From assembly GCA_022828445.1 (NCBI GenBank), contig JAIZZJ010000002.1:1302001-1366000 (forward strand): a stretch of DNA of 64,000 nucleotides, given 5' to 3'. The notes beneath the pieces are model-generated. The model had not been told where the DNA came from. It made no database searches and saw only the letters and a list, made by a program, of their open reading frames with translations. A program made the position numbers and the translations under genes. This stretch comes from Graphiopsis chlorocephala (taxonomy: Eukaryota; Ascomycota; Dothideomycetes; Cladosporiales; Cladosporiaceae). Positions 42,443 to 53,508 of this stretch are shown here, in pieces. How positions within the stretch are numbered: position 1 is the first letter of the stretch; each line of letters starts with the position of its first letter.

Positions 42443-43988
42443 TTATTCCTTATCCTCGCGCTCTTCCCAGCCTGTGCGCTTCTTGAGGTTCTTGATGCCG
42501 TAGAGCAGGTTCTCGAGTGATTTTGGGTCTTCCTCGATGCCTGTCAAGTCGTTCAGCTGCTTCAGTGTATTCTCAGATGCGTCGTCGCGGGTGACGTCGA
42601 TCGATCCGTTGTCGTTGGCTGCGAATTGCAGCGCCGCGATTCTTTTTTGGTCGTTGCCACGAGCATCGACCGATACCAAGACACGTTGATCAATGACAGT
42701 GACATCAAGCGGATTCAAGCCTTGTAGTTGTTGCTCAACAACAGTCACCTGAGTCTGAGAGTCGCCGATAGTTGATGAAGAAATCACCAAGAGCGCGGGC
42801 ACCTTCTCAGATGCAATGACGACTGCGTGGTTGCCCGGTTGGTTTTGAACTGGCACAGCCCAAATACCTGATACGGCAACCTGAGGATCCTTGTCTTCAG
42901 GCGTCGCAGTCAGATACTTGCTGAGATGTTGTTTGATGTTAATTGGAGCCTTCAGTTTGGAGTTCAGCCAGTCCCAAACTCCAATCCATTCATCGCCACC
43001 GCCACTGACGAGAAGATCAGTGCCTGGGATGAGGCAAATCTTGCTCACAAATTCGGTGTGGCCCAAGCAGAAGCCTTCAATAATGTGCGACTGCGGAGCA
43101 GCTCTCGAGACGCGGATGTGCTCGTCACGGTCTGCTGTAATGATGTAGCCACGGCTCTTGCCTTCGACTTCGCGGACGGCGAATGTGGCGTCAGTGAGCA
43201 TGGAGACGTGACCCAAAAGCAGCTTGTGCTCAAAGGCAAGTACCTCCTTTCTCGGCGTGAAAAGCTTCTGCTTCTGCTGTGATTCAAGCGATCGCAAGTT
43301 GCGTTGAGTGTGGACAGTCAAGTTGGTGGCGGACGGTTGGAAGAGTCCTTGCTTTCGTAGCTCCGCGTTCTTAGCATCTTGAGCGGCCTGGGCAGCCTTC
43401 AAATCGGCAGCCTCTTTCTCCGACTCATCACTAGGCAGAAGTGGCAAGGAGTAGACGTCACCGAACTTGTCGCCGCAAATGATCGTGTAATTGTCGGGCA
43501 GGACCTCGAGAGCACAAGGACGCTTTGGCATCGTCCTTTGGCTGAGCTCGACAATGCCACCATCGGCCTGGATACTGTACACGCGGACGCACTTGTCCTC
43601 GGTCACGGCAATGGCATGCTGCTGATCATTCGAGACGGTGAGCTTGATGATGTTGGTCAAGGCTGGAGCTGCTTTTGCTGTGGTCTTCTGCTTCTTTGCA
43701 GGTCGTTCATCGCCTTCAGGAGCCACATCTTCAGCGGATGCTACAGGCACGGTACCCTACAAATACTTAGCCATTGACATCACAGTTTGAGCTGGAAGCC
43801 TCGGGTCAGCGACCAGACCGTGGGCAGATCCAAGCTATTTGGGAACTTACGGCGGCATCGGAAGTCCATTGCGAGACGATGGAGCCATCTTTTGCAGAAA
43901 GCGAGAGAAGTTTGGGACCGCATGCTGCAAGGAGGTACGCACCACCCTCAGTCGCCACTGTTGCTATGCATTGGAAAGGGTGAGGCAT
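42443..43988 (-). CDS. trm82: Trm82: WD40 subunit of the tRNA m7G46 methyltransferase
   Basis: The non-catalytic partner of Trm8, needed for N7-methylation of G46 in many tRNAs; nuclear. Exons are 43988-43851 and 43756-42443 with a 94-nt intron, giving 483 aa. The first exon starts a WD40 blade (FQCIATVATEGGAYLLAACG). A basic, disordered insert with KKQK follows, then further blades, including HAIAVTEDKCVRVYSI, YIITADRDEHIRVSR and LLVSGGGDEWIGVWDW, the last two highly typical of Trm82/WDR4. A Glu/Ala-rich insert around residues 150-180 is common in filamentous fungi. It is tail-to-tail with the epimerase/reductase gene, with 38 bp between stop codons. Confidence 0.9.
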
Positions 43989-44204
43989 GATTGATGCTGG
44001 TGAAATTTGTGAGCAATATTGCTGTCCACCAATTGACTCGTTAGGTCAATGCCAGTCGAGAGATTCTTTGGTAGAAATGTCTGATCGGCCACGCAGAGAC
44101 AGAAGTCGTGGCACGGTCGCGCAGATTTTTGACTCGATTTAACGGCGCGTCCACCTCGCGTTTCCTCCAAGTTCCAAGGCAGCGTGCGACCTGGGAGTTC
44201 AGCT

Positions 44205-44772
44205 ATATGGCGCCTTGAGGCACGGAATGGAGTCCAGACCTGGAATGGGCCGCACTTGGGGCTGCTGTGACCAAGCATGGCTCCAAGCTCCAGAAGCTGA
44301 GGCTCGATAACCCCGTGGTAGACTTCCTCTCAGGCAATCCGTCAACCACTACGATCAACCTCACTTCGCTGAGCCATCTTCGCTCCCTCACACTACCCTA
44401 AGAGGCAGTTCTGTCCGGTCCTGCAAGTAAATCCAGTGATTCTGCTACGGATGAAGCTAGTCACGACGACGACGACGACGATGAGTTCAGTGGTTCGCAC
44501 GCACCAGGGCATGGTGTCAACACCCCGACAGTATCACCGTGCCAACTGTTGCCCACTTCGCTTCAGCGCCCAGAATCATCGATGACTGGCATCTGTGGAC
44601 CGACGCAATCCGTCCGGATATGGAACTGCGGAACCTGATACTTGATTCTCGATTCTCCGAGCTGCGTTCGATTCGCGTAAGACGTAAGCTCCCTTGGACG
44701 AAGCATGTCAAAGACCTTGGCTGGCACGAATTCAGACACGGGCCATACTGGAATTTTTTGTTGCGGTCTTGA
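44205..44772 (+). pseudogene. LRR/F-box-like gene fragment, broken
   Basis: A reading frame starting near 44218 gives leucine-rich-repeat-like text (KLQKLRLDNPVVDFLS, then LSHLRSLTLP) and stops at a TAA (44399-44401) where the context would accept Gln. The same frame reopens, passes a (GAC)n run encoding Asp (44467-44482), and reaches LLPTSLQR. The natural continuation, RIIDDWHLWTDAI, is in another frame (ORF 44539-44772). One stop and one frameshift therefore interrupt a protein that looks like fungal F-box/LRR-type proteins. No start codon or F-box was found, so it may also be truncated at its 5' end. No other gene explains this 750-bp gap. Confidence 0.5.
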
Positions 44773-44948
44773 CGGGAGCATTGCGCGATGGCGAAGACAC
44801 ACATCGTATATTCGTGATAGCGTTTCACAGATGACTGGTCATTTCCTTTGACCTGAGCTGACAAAGCATATTTCTAAAACGCAGACTCGCGTCCATGCAC
44901 TATGGTGCAACCTGCCATTGCAATTTATAACTCAATGCCAAACCTCAC

Positions 44949-46964
44949 TCACTGTCTAACAAACACCGGCATCGTATCAATCGGACAGTCAACCTCCACT
45001 TGCTGGCCTCCTTCATGTACCTTCTCACCGTCCCATAGCTTCCAAGTTGCTCCTGCTGGTAAATACACCCGCATCTCACGTCGCTCAGCCGCGAACACCG
45101 GCGCAACAAGGTATTTGTGGCCGTACATGTACTGAGTGTCCACCTTCCAAGCCTGCGGATCGCCAGGAAATTCATAGAAGCAAGTCCGCATGACCGGCGA
45201 GCCTTTCTCATGCGCCTCCTCCATCAGCGCGCGAGTGTAATCGCGCAGCTCCTCCCGGATATGCAGATACTTCTTCAGGATCGGGTATGCTTCTTCGCCG
45301 AACGACCACACCTCATTGTCGGCGCCGGAAGCAGTAGGCTGGCCTTCAGGCTTCGGTTCGCGATCGCCGTGCAGTCGCATCACGGGACAGAAAGTGCCCC
45401 ATTGGAACCAGCGGATCAAGAGTTCTCTGAACTTTGGATCACTGGGATTGCCGCCGTGGAAGCCGCCGATGTCTGTGGTCCACCAGGGGATGCCCGCTAT
45501 GCCCATGTTCAGGCCTGCTGATAGTTGGTTGCGGAAGACCTCCCAGGACGATGCGATATCGCCGCTCCAGACCAAAGCGCCATAGCGTTGACTGCCGGCC
45601 CAAGCACATCGGAGGAGATTGACGATGTTCTTCTGACCTTCTGCTTCCATGCCTTCGTAGAAAGCTTGCGCGTAGCGTAGTGGATATGTATTGCCGATCT
45701 GCATGTTCGACCCTTCGTGGTAGCGGTATAGATCGAAGTCGTAGACGCTGTACTCAGGCTCTGCTTCATCGAGCCAGAAGACTTTGATGCCTTTGTCGTA
45801 GTAGTTTTTCTTTGCTTTGGACCAGATGAACTTTCTTGCTTCCGGATTGGTAGCATCGAAATGGATAGTATCGCCATCGCATTGCATAGCAATTCTGATT
45901 CCACGATCTGTGCGAATTAGGAGTCCCTTCTCAAGCATTTCGTGGTAGTTCTCGGATGATTCCTGGACAGTCGGCCAGATCGAGACCATGAGCTCGATCT
46001 TCAGCTCTTTGAGCTCCTTGACCATCGCATCTGTCAACCATGATCAGTCATCGTTCCACAATCTGCATCCGATCTCAGTCAACGTACCCGGATCAGGAAA
46101 GAACTCAGGATCAAAGCTCCAATCCCCCTGATTTCTCCAGTGGAAGAAATCCACCACAATCAGATCAATCGGCAACTCCCTCCTCCGATACTCCCTAGCA
46201 ACCTCAAGCACCTGCTCCTGATTCCAGTACCGCAGTTTACACTGCCAGAACCCAAGCCCATACTCCGGCATCATCGGCACATACCCCGTCGCCTTCGCAT
46301 ACGCCTGCACAATCTCTGCGGGCGTCTCCCCCGCCGTAACCCAATAATCCAGCTCCTTCGTACTATACGCCTCGAAACTCATGACGTTCTTCCCCAACAC
46401 CGCTCTCCCAACCGCAGGGTTGTTCCACAGAAACCCATACCCTAGCGAGGAGAGAGCAAAAGGCACGCTGGCCTGCGAATTGCGATGGGCCATCTCCACA
46501 TCCGAGCCCTTCAGATCGAGATGTGGCTGCTGGTACTGCCCCATGCCGAAGATCTGCTCGTTGGGATCTAAACTCTCGAGCCGGAGCGTGAGGTGGTAGT
46601 CACCGCCTAGGATAGGTTTGAGCTCGCGGGCTTCGATTTCGAGGGCGCTGCATTTGGGGTCTTTTGGGTCGCGGCGGTGGCGGGCGTATTCTTCTAGGAG
46701 TTTGGTGCCTTTGTCGTTGTAGACGATTAGTTTGCCGCGGGGGGAGAGGGTTGCGTGGATGGTGCCATTTTCAATGCGTGCTTCACCATCTGATATTGTT
46801 ATTTTGGGGGAGGTCTTTTGAGGCTCGAGTAGGGCCCAGTCTTGCTGTTCGAATTTGGCGCGCTTAGTTGCTCGAACTCGTAGGGAGTTCTCGCCCCATG
46901 GTTGGATGCGGAGTTGGTGGTCGTCGAAGCGGAAAATTAGGTTGTCATTTTCGGTGTAAAGCAT
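44949..46964 (-). CDS. Alpha-xylosidase, GH31
   Basis: It removes alpha-linked xylose from xyloglucan oligosaccharides or isoprimeverose. Exons are 46964-46088 and 46030-44949 with a 57-nt intron, giving 652 aa. An upstream in-frame extension to 47000 has no ATG, so the start is 46964. An N-terminal beta-sandwich with QLRIQPWGENSLRVRAT precedes the (beta/alpha)8 barrel. The nucleophile lies in KVFWLDEAEPE (Asp380) and the acid/base region in VWSGDIASSW. Further landmarks are GIPWWTTDIGGF and FVQWGTFCPVMRLHG-like text. The WLDEAEPE form and the length fit alpha-xylosidases rather than alpha-glucosidases. No signal peptide is visible, so an intracellular enzyme acting on imported oligosaccharides is likely. 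Confidence 0.93.
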
Positions 46965-47362
46965 TTTGGAGAGGAGAATGGGGTTGTCAAACTCAGGCAA
47001 TGAAGAATGAGCATTATCTTGGGGAGAGATCGATGAGATTTATTGATCACCGGAGAAACTCCCATGAGGGGCTCAGTGCATTTAGCCGCATTGAGTTTGA
47101 TGCTGCCAATCGGTCTCTGGGGTGTGTTGGAGATCTTCCTTCCACGAAACAAATAGCTGCATATCGAGGCATAACCCCCACTATGCTGTGCTATAGCACA
47201 GGATGTGTGGAGTCGAAGGAGCGTGCAAGTAGAGCCGGTCCCACTACTGTGCGATCTCACTCTCAGCTTTCGAAGGAGGTATGCTTGACATGAAGAGTGA
47301 GACAAACCGAAATTCGCCGCTTTGGTGTATAATCGCTGGAAATTTTGGTATTATTCTAGGCT
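46965..47362. other. Intergenic, upstream of alpha-xylosidase
   Basis: It lies between the alpha-xylosidase start and the Pwp1 stop, both on the minus strand. No coding ORF; it should hold the alpha-xylosidase promoter and the Pwp1 3' end. Confidence 0.45.
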
Positions 47363-48994
47363 CTAATCCTCGTCCATGCTCTCCCACGCAGCGCCAGTGT
47401 CACCATTTTGAGCCGCCTCAGCCGCCTCTTGCTCCTCCTCTTCCTCCTCGTTGTCCTGCTCAAGACCGACGAGCCTCTCCTTGATGTCCGCATCAGGTGC
47501 AGGGAGTCTCGCGCGAGAGGCAAAGTTCTCTCTGACGGCGCGGTTGGTGCTGGTGTCCCAAACCTGAACGGCACCTTTGCTGCCTGCCACCGCGAGGCGG
47601 AAAGCGACTTCAGCGTCGGGCGCGAAGTTTGCTGAGAAGACTTTGCCGACACCAAGGTCGCGCGATGCGACAAGGCTGGGACCAGTCTCGTCAGAAACGC
47701 TCCAGAGCTTGACGGTGCGGTCGGTGCTGCCGGTAGCGATCATGCCAGGGACAACGGGGTTGAGGGAGAACGAGCTCAGTGCCTTTTCGTGAGCTTGCAG
47801 CCTCCAGGAAGGCTTGGACTCTTCGGGAGTAGCAGGCAGTTGTCGTGTGTCGAAGCAGTGCAGAATGCCGTTCTCGGTACTGACGTAGAACATGTGCTCG
47901 TTGATGGGGTCCCACTTGACTTGCTCGACGTCGCTCTCAACGCCCCAGCGAGGAACCTTGGCGTCGGGTGCGCGCATGTCAGCAGCGACAACTGTGCGGT
48001 CATAGGAACCAGAGAGGAGGACGGACGGCTGTGTTGGGTGCCATGACAGGGCGCAGACCTTGTCGGTGTGGTGAGAGTATGACTGCGCAGCGGTGCAGGT
48101 GTTCAAGTCCCAAAGCTTGACTGTCTTGTCGGCAGAAGCACTAGCGAGCAAGTTGGAGTGCTGCCTGTTGGCAGCGAGCGCGAGGACAGCGTCCACGTGG
48201 TATGCGTCGTTGGCCTTCTTGGTCTTGTTCTTCTTCTTCTTCTTTTCAGGCATGCTGGGTAGTGAAGGCGCGGAGCTCTGACCCAGGATAACAGTAGGGT
48301 ACATGCTGTCCACCACATCCAAGTCCCAAAGCTCGATATCCGGGTCCATAGTACCAACAGCCGCAAAGTTGCCTCTTGCGCCAGCCTCGTTCGGGCGTGC
48401 GCTCAACCACTCGACGCAGAGAGGGATGGCGGGCAGCATGACGTCGTGGTGGACGTAGAGGTTGTCGTGGTTGTCCTCGTACACGTACACTTCCAGATGT
48501 GCGACCTCGTCCTCCACTCTCGCGGCCAGAACCATATTGTCTGTGGGCATGATCTGAAGCTCCTCCCTCTCCTCATCGTCCGATGCGTCGTCCTCTTGCA
48601 ACGTGATGTAAGGGTCGTCCTTGTTGTCGGCGTGGTAAGCCAGAGACTTGACATTTCCGAAAAGACCGCTGTCCTCGCCGTCCTGGCTTCCTGCCTCGTC
48701 GATCTCGTCGTCATCGTCGTAGTGTTCCATGTCGTATTCCTTCAGGTCGTCGTCCTCGTCCAGTTGGTCATCCTCGTCCTTCTTGGCCTTGGGGGCACCA
48801 CCAGTGGCAGCGCCCTCGCCATCCTCGTTCAGTGCCTGCTTGGCCTCCTCCAGATCCTCCTTCGCGTCCTCGAGCTCCAGCTTTGCAAGCTTGGAGATGC
48901 GCTCGTACTCCTCCTCATCGAACTCATATTTGGTGGGCTGTGCGGCGGCGTGACCGCGCGGCACCCAAGCGGTGGCTGTGATCATGGACGCCAT
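47363..48994 (-). CDS. pwp1: Pwp1: WD40 ribosome-biogenesis protein
   Basis: A nucleolar WD-repeat protein needed for 25S rRNA and 60S subunit assembly. It is a single exon of 543 aa. The N-terminus has the Pwp1 start MITATAWVPRGHA and a long acidic stretch (about residues 65-130). Beta-propeller blades follow, with ELWDLDVVDS, LASASADKTVKLWDL, VLLSGSYDRTVVAADM and MIATGSTDRTVKLWSV. A Lys-rich run (KKKKKNKTKK) separates two blades, and the C-terminus is Glu-rich. Length and order agree with fungal Pwp1. The start codon at 48994 has a second ATG three codons later. It is head-to-head with Prp16, 368 bp apart. Confidence 0.95.
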   Translation of the reverse strand: MASMITATAWVPRGHAAAQPTKYEFDEEEYERISKLAKLELEDAKEDLEEAKQALNEDGEGAATGGAPKAKKDEDDQLDEDDDLKEYDMEHYDDDDEIDEAGSQDGEDSGLFGNVKSLAYHADNKDDPYITLQEDDASDDEEREELQIMPTDNMVLAARVEDEVAHLEVYVYEDNHDNLYVHHDVMLPAIPLCVEWLSARPNEAGARGNFAAVGTMDPDIELWDLDVVDSMYPTVILGQSSAPSLPSMPEKKKKKNKTKKANDAYHVDAVLALAANRQHSNLLASASADKTVKLWDLNTCTAAQSYSHHTDKVCALSWHPTQPSVLLSGSYDRTVVAADMRAPDAKVPRWGVESDVEQVKWDPINEHMFYVSTENGILHCFDTRQLPATPEESKPSWRLQAHEKALSSFSLNPVVPGMIATGSTDRTVKLWSVSDETGPSLVASRDLGVGKVFSANFAPDAEVAFRLAVAGSKGAVQVWDTSTNRAVRENFASRARLPAPDADIKERLVGLEQDNEEEEEEQEAAEAAQNGDTGAAWESMDED

Positions 48995-49362
48995 CTTTGC
49001 TGCGAGCTGTTATTATCTCACTCGCGACAAGACGAAAGTGAGTGTAATGCGATCGACCGCAGCACCAGACAGTCCCGCCCCAAATTTCAGACTCGGCCAA
49101 CGAACTTTTTGGACAGGGTTCGACTGGTTCGACCGAGGCTGGCGTCATATTGGCGGGCCGTAAACCCTAATTGCGATAGTGACCTGCAATTCCGACTTTG
49201 AAGATGCAGCGTGTTGATGGCTGCACGTGAATTGCACATTTTCATTTATTTGGTGGTCGCCGTCAATAGCACGTACATCTGGTGAGGATTGTACTGGGTG
49301 GTCAATCGCCTACTACCAACACGGGGCCAGGGCTCACGACACACGAACACACATCACCGACA
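48995..49362. promoter_or_regulatory. 368-bp divergent promoter region of pwp1 and prp16
   Basis: It separates the start codons of two housekeeping genes for RNA maturation. No specific site was recognised. Confidence 0.4.
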
Positions 49363-52308
49363 ATGGCTGGCGGCGAACACAGTCCCAAGCGCCGTCGCTT
49401 AAACGACTCGAGAGCTTCGACACCGCGCAATTACAAGGAGGAAACACCTGCTTCGTGGGTGCAGCGGTCACGGCAACAGCAACGCGATGGACCTCACGAC
49501 AGCTTTGCCGGACCCGAACCAGACGTCAACGAAGCCGACGCCGCTGCTTTGGACCGCGATTGGTACAACACCGCAGAAGAGGGAGCTACCCTTGGAGACG
49601 AGTCGCACAATCCCTTTGGGGGTGCGGAAGAAGTGACATGGGCGGACCAGGAGCGCGAGAAGGAACTGTTGGCGAAGAAGCTGGCGGCTCGAGGAAGAGT
49701 GAATCATAAGATGCTGCAGCGACAGCAGGACGCGGATGCTTGGGAGACAAATCGAATGCTGGCTAGTTCGGTTGCTCAAACGAGGGAGCAATTCAACAAT
49801 CTGGATGATGACAACGACGAGACTCGAGTGCATCTGTTGATTCACGATTTGCGACCACCATTCCTTGACGGCAAGACGATCTTCACAACTCAGAAAGACC
49901 CAGTCAGTGCTGTGAAGGACCCTTTGAGCGACATGGCAGTCTTTTCGCGGAAGGGGTCCAAAGTTGTAAAAGAGCGTAGACAACAGAAGGAACGACAGAA
50001 GCAGGCGCAAGAGGCTACCAAAGTCGCAGGAACTGCGCTCGGCAATGTCATGGGTGTGAAGGACGAAGACACCGATTCTGCGGCCCCTGCCGTCGCTGGA
50101 CAAGAACAGAAGCCGCAGAGCAACAAGTTCTCTGATCACTTCAAGAAGAAACAAGAGGGCAGCTCGGACTTCTCGAATACAAAAACAGTGCGTGAACAGC
50201 GAGAGTACTTGCCTGCGTTTGCCGTGCGAGAAGAGCTGCTCAGAGTCATTCGTGACAATCAAGTTGTCATTGTGGTCGGTCAAACTGGTTCGGGTAAGAC
50301 TACACAACTCACGCAATTCTTGCACGAAGATGGCTACGCGAAAGGTGGCCAGATGATTGGCTGCACGCAGCCGCGTCGTGTGGCTGCCATGTCAGTTGCC
50401 AAACGTGTCAGCGAGGAGATGGAGGTGCCGCTTGGCGACGAAGTAGGCTATGCAATTCGTTTCGAAGACTGCACGAGCAAGAAGACTACTATCAAGTACA
50501 TGACTGACGGTGTACTGCTTCGCGAGAGTCTCACAAACCCGGATCTCGACCAATATTCATGCATCATCATGGACGAAGCTCACGAGCGAGCTCTGAATAC
50601 CGATGTACTTATGGGCCTTATCAAGAAGGTTCTGGCTCGAAGACGCGATCTCAAGCTGATTGTCACTTCAGCAACCATGAACGCTAGCAAGTTCGCACAG
50701 TTCTATGGTGGTGCTCCAGAGTTCTTCATCCCTGGACGAACATTTCCTGTCGACATCCAATACTCGAGATCACCCTGCGAGGACTACGTAGACAGCGCCG
50801 TTCGCCAGGTCCTGGCTATCCATGTCTCGCAGCCCAAGGGCGATATCCTAGTCTTTATGACAGGTCAGGAAGACATTGAAGTGACCTGCGAACTTGTGGA
50901 AGAACGACTCAAGCAGCTAAACGACCCACCGAAGCTCAGCATCCTCCCTATCTATTCACAAATGCCGGCAGACCTCCAGGCAAAGATCTTCGATCGAGCC
51001 GCTCCTGGTGTACGCAAGGTCATTGTCGCAACCAACATTGCCGAGACGTCTCTGACAGTCGACGGCATCATGTATGTCGTTGACTGCGGATTCAGCAAGC
51101 TCAAAGTTTACAACCCAAAGATGGGCATGGATACTCTTCAGATCACCCCTGTATCGCAAGCCAACGCATCTCAGCGAGCTGGACGTGCGGGGCGTACGGG
51201 CCCAGGAAAGGCATTCCACCTCTACACCGAACGAGCCTTCCGCGATGAATTCTACATGTCTACCATTCCTGAGATCCAGCGGACCAATCTTGCAAACACT
51301 GTGCTGCTCCTCAAGTCCCTCGGCGTCAAGAACCTGCTCGACTTCGACTTTATGGACCCACCTCCTCAGGACACTATCACCACGTCGCTCTTCGATCTCT
51401 GGTCGTTAGGTGCATTGGATAATCTGGGAGAACTTACCGAGCTGGGCAGACTGATGACCTCCTTCCCTATGGACCCGTCTCTCGCGAAACTAGTCACCAC
51501 CTCAGCCACAACCTACGGCTGCAGCGAAGAAATGCTCACAATCGTCAGCATGCTCTCAGTGCCCTCCGTATTCTACCGCCCCAAAGAGCGCCTAGAAGAA
51601 TCCGACGCCGCGCGCGAGAAGTTCTTCGTCCACGATTCCGACCACCTCACCCTCCTCACCGTCTATCAGCAATGGGCTGCCAACGGCTACCGCGATGGCT
51701 GGTGCACCAAGCACTTCCTGCACCCGAAAGCTCTCCGCCGCGCGCAGGAAATCCGCAACCAGCTCGTCGACATCATGACTTCGAACAAAATGACTCTGGC
51801 GAGCTGCGGCTACGACACGGACGTCGTGCGCTTGTGCATCTGCGCGGGCTATTACCACCAAGCAGCCAAACGCCGCGGATTGGGCGAGTACGTCAACCTG
51901 CGCACGTCGGTGGCCGTGCAATTGCATCCCACGTCCGCGCTGTATAATTCAGGCGACCCACCAGACTACGTTGTCTACCACGAATTGATCCTCACGAGCC
52001 GCGAGTACATGTCCTGCGTGACAGCGGTGGACCCACACTGGCTGGCTGATTTGGGTGGTGTGTTCTACAGCGTGAAGGAGAAGGGCATTCATGGCGGGCA
52101 GCGGAGGGAGATTGAGTATTCAAAGCGCGCCGAGCTGGAGAAGGGGATTGTGGCGGATCGCGCGAGGCATTTGGCGCTGGAGGAGAGGGAGAAGGCGAGG
52201 GGCGGGTTGGTGGCGAAGAAAGAGAGCGTTGTTGCGGCGCCGGTGAAGAAGGTGGTGAGTAAGGGGAGTGCGGTAGTGAAGCCTGTTATCAAGGGGAGGA
52301 GGCGGTGA
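49363..52308 (+). CDS. prp16: Prp16/DHX38: DEAH-box splicing ATPase
   Basis: It remodels the spliceosome after the first transesterification. It is one exon; the first ATG in frame with good context (GACAATGG) is at 49363, giving 981 aa. The frame is also open upstream but without ATG. The N-terminus is charged and disordered (about 1-270). The helicase core follows with GQTGSGKTTQ (motif I), TQPRRVAA (Ia), DEAH (II), SATMNA (III), TNIAETSLT (V) and QRAGRAGR (VI). Then come the winged-helix and ratchet domains and an OB-fold. The C-terminal tail is Lys-rich. A DHX38/Prp16 assignment is favoured over Prp2 and Prp22 by the N-terminal block (TPASWVQRS, LARDWYNTAE-like) and the overall length. 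Confidence 0.93.
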   Translation: MAGGEHSPKRRRLNDSRASTPRNYKEETPASWVQRSRQQQRDGPHDSFAGPEPDVNEADAAALDRDWYNTAEEGATLGDESHNPFGGAEEVTWADQEREKELLAKKLAARGRVNHKMLQRQQDADAWETNRMLASSVAQTREQFNNLDDDNDETRVHLLIHDLRPPFLDGKTIFTTQKDPVSAVKDPLSDMAVFSRKGSKVVKERRQQKERQKQAQEATKVAGTALGNVMGVKDEDTDSAAPAVAGQEQKPQSNKFSDHFKKKQEGSSDFSNTKTVREQREYLPAFAVREELLRVIRDNQVVIVVGQTGSGKTTQLTQFLHEDGYAKGGQMIGCTQPRRVAAMSVAKRVSEEMEVPLGDEVGYAIRFEDCTSKKTTIKYMTDGVLLRESLTNPDLDQYSCIIMDEAHERALNTDVLMGLIKKVLARRRDLKLIVTSATMNASKFAQFYGGAPEFFIPGRTFPVDIQYSRSPCEDYVDSAVRQVLAIHVSQPKGDILVFMTGQEDIEVTCELVEERLKQLNDPPKLSILPIYSQMPADLQAKIFDRAAPGVRKVIVATNIAETSLTVDGIMYVVDCGFSKLKVYNPKMGMDTLQITPVSQANASQRAGRAGRTGPGKAFHLYTERAFRDEFYMSTIPEIQRTNLANTVLLLKSLGVKNLLDFDFMDPPPQDTITTSLFDLWSLGALDNLGELTELGRLMTSFPMDPSLAKLVTTSATTYGCSEEMLTIVSMLSVPSVFYRPKERLEESDAAREKFFVHDSDHLTLLTVYQQWAANGYRDGWCTKHFLHPKALRRAQEIRNQLVDIMTSNKMTLASCGYDTDVVRLCICAGYYHQAAKRRGLGEYVNLRTSVAVQLHPTSALYNSGDPPDYVVYHELILTSREYMSCVTAVDPHWLADLGGVFYSVKEKGIHGGQRREIEYSKRAELEKGIVADRARHLALEEREKARGGLVAKKESVVAAPVKKVVSKGSAVVKPVIKGRRR

Positions 52309-53508
52309 TTGTGATGGTGATGATATATATAAACTTGAGGCCTCGAGTGGCCGTATGGAAAGTAAGATCGAGATGACATTTTATGGCATTGTATGTGATG
52401 TTGTGACTTGCCGGGATCGAGAGAGCCCACAACTGTACTCGTGGATGTGCAGCACTCTAAGAGAATATGTGCTTCATATTGCAATAGTGCTGGCATGCGG
52501 AAGTCTGCGTACGCCACACCGAGTTATATTCTTGCAGTTACGTATGCAGATGTAAATGTGCACTGCTTGGAGGGACAATGGATGGCCACCTTGATGGACT
52601 GTCTTACCTCCTACGTCACACGAGGGACTGCCAGATACAATGCGCAGAGAGGCGTTCGTCAAACGGGACAGAGGCTCGTGTGCAGATATGTACATGTGAA
52701 TGTGCGTTATACAAGCAGTAAGTACTGTGAGTTACATGTAGTGGGCAGGATGCAGCAGCAGCAGGCAACAGGCCTCGGCAGGATCACATGCTGTGACGAT
52801 GATGATCCTTCGCCACTCGGTGGCTTGTTCCTTGGTCATCTATCTTGCTTTGGTCTGGGCCCGCACGTTTGTTTTGCTTTTCGACATTGCCGCAGGCGTC
52901 CGTCGGTGGACGCGATGGCCGGTATTTTTTTCTGCCTCTGCGTGGAATCCCTGTGCTGATCTCACGCTGTAAGATCGAGACCTGTGAGACCAGATCTCGT
53001 GCGTTGCATATCATTCTTGGCTTTGGCTTTGGCTTTGATGGTATAGTATAGTACAGCTTACAGGTCTAGAGCTGTCTGGCAGTTAGTGATCGCGTTTGCA
53101 CATGTCCATCAGGTGTCCAAGCAAGCACACGGCCATCAAGGCAGTGCAGCCATATAGAGTGTGCGCCTGCCCACTCTCTGCCGTTGCTAGCGGGGAAGCT
53201 GTTCTCGAGAGTGACGACATGGCCATGTCTCGCAGCTCGCAGCTCGCAGCTCCCAGCCGCTGATCGCAGAGCTACGTCGGTCTAGCTCGACGCGCTTGCT
53301 TTTGCCGGGCACATCTGCATGAGCACTGTTGCTTGCCTGCTTCCAGGCCATCGGTAGGCATTTGCACTGCTTCCTTCACATACATACACACACAAACACA
53401 TACACACCAACCATCGACTTCCGTCCAACCCCGACCGACGAGAAGAAGCTCATCTAGACTCCCATTCACTTAGCACGACCGCTGCGGGTAGTCGCACAAC
53501 AGGACAAG
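52309..53508. other. 1.2-kb intergenic region, no gene seen
   Basis: It holds the prp16 3' end and the promoter of the DUF2417 gene. Visible features are a triple CTCGCAG-type tandem near 53229-53251 and an AC/TAC-rich simple repeat near 53378-53407, probably in the leader. ORFs at 52408-52959 lack motifs. Confidence 0.45.

Noticed and set aside
48446..49201. Plus-strand Val/Leu-rich ORF that looks membrane-like
   Set aside because: It is the complement of the acidic stretch and coding region of Pwp1; the hydrophobicity is a shadow of GAC/GAG codons.
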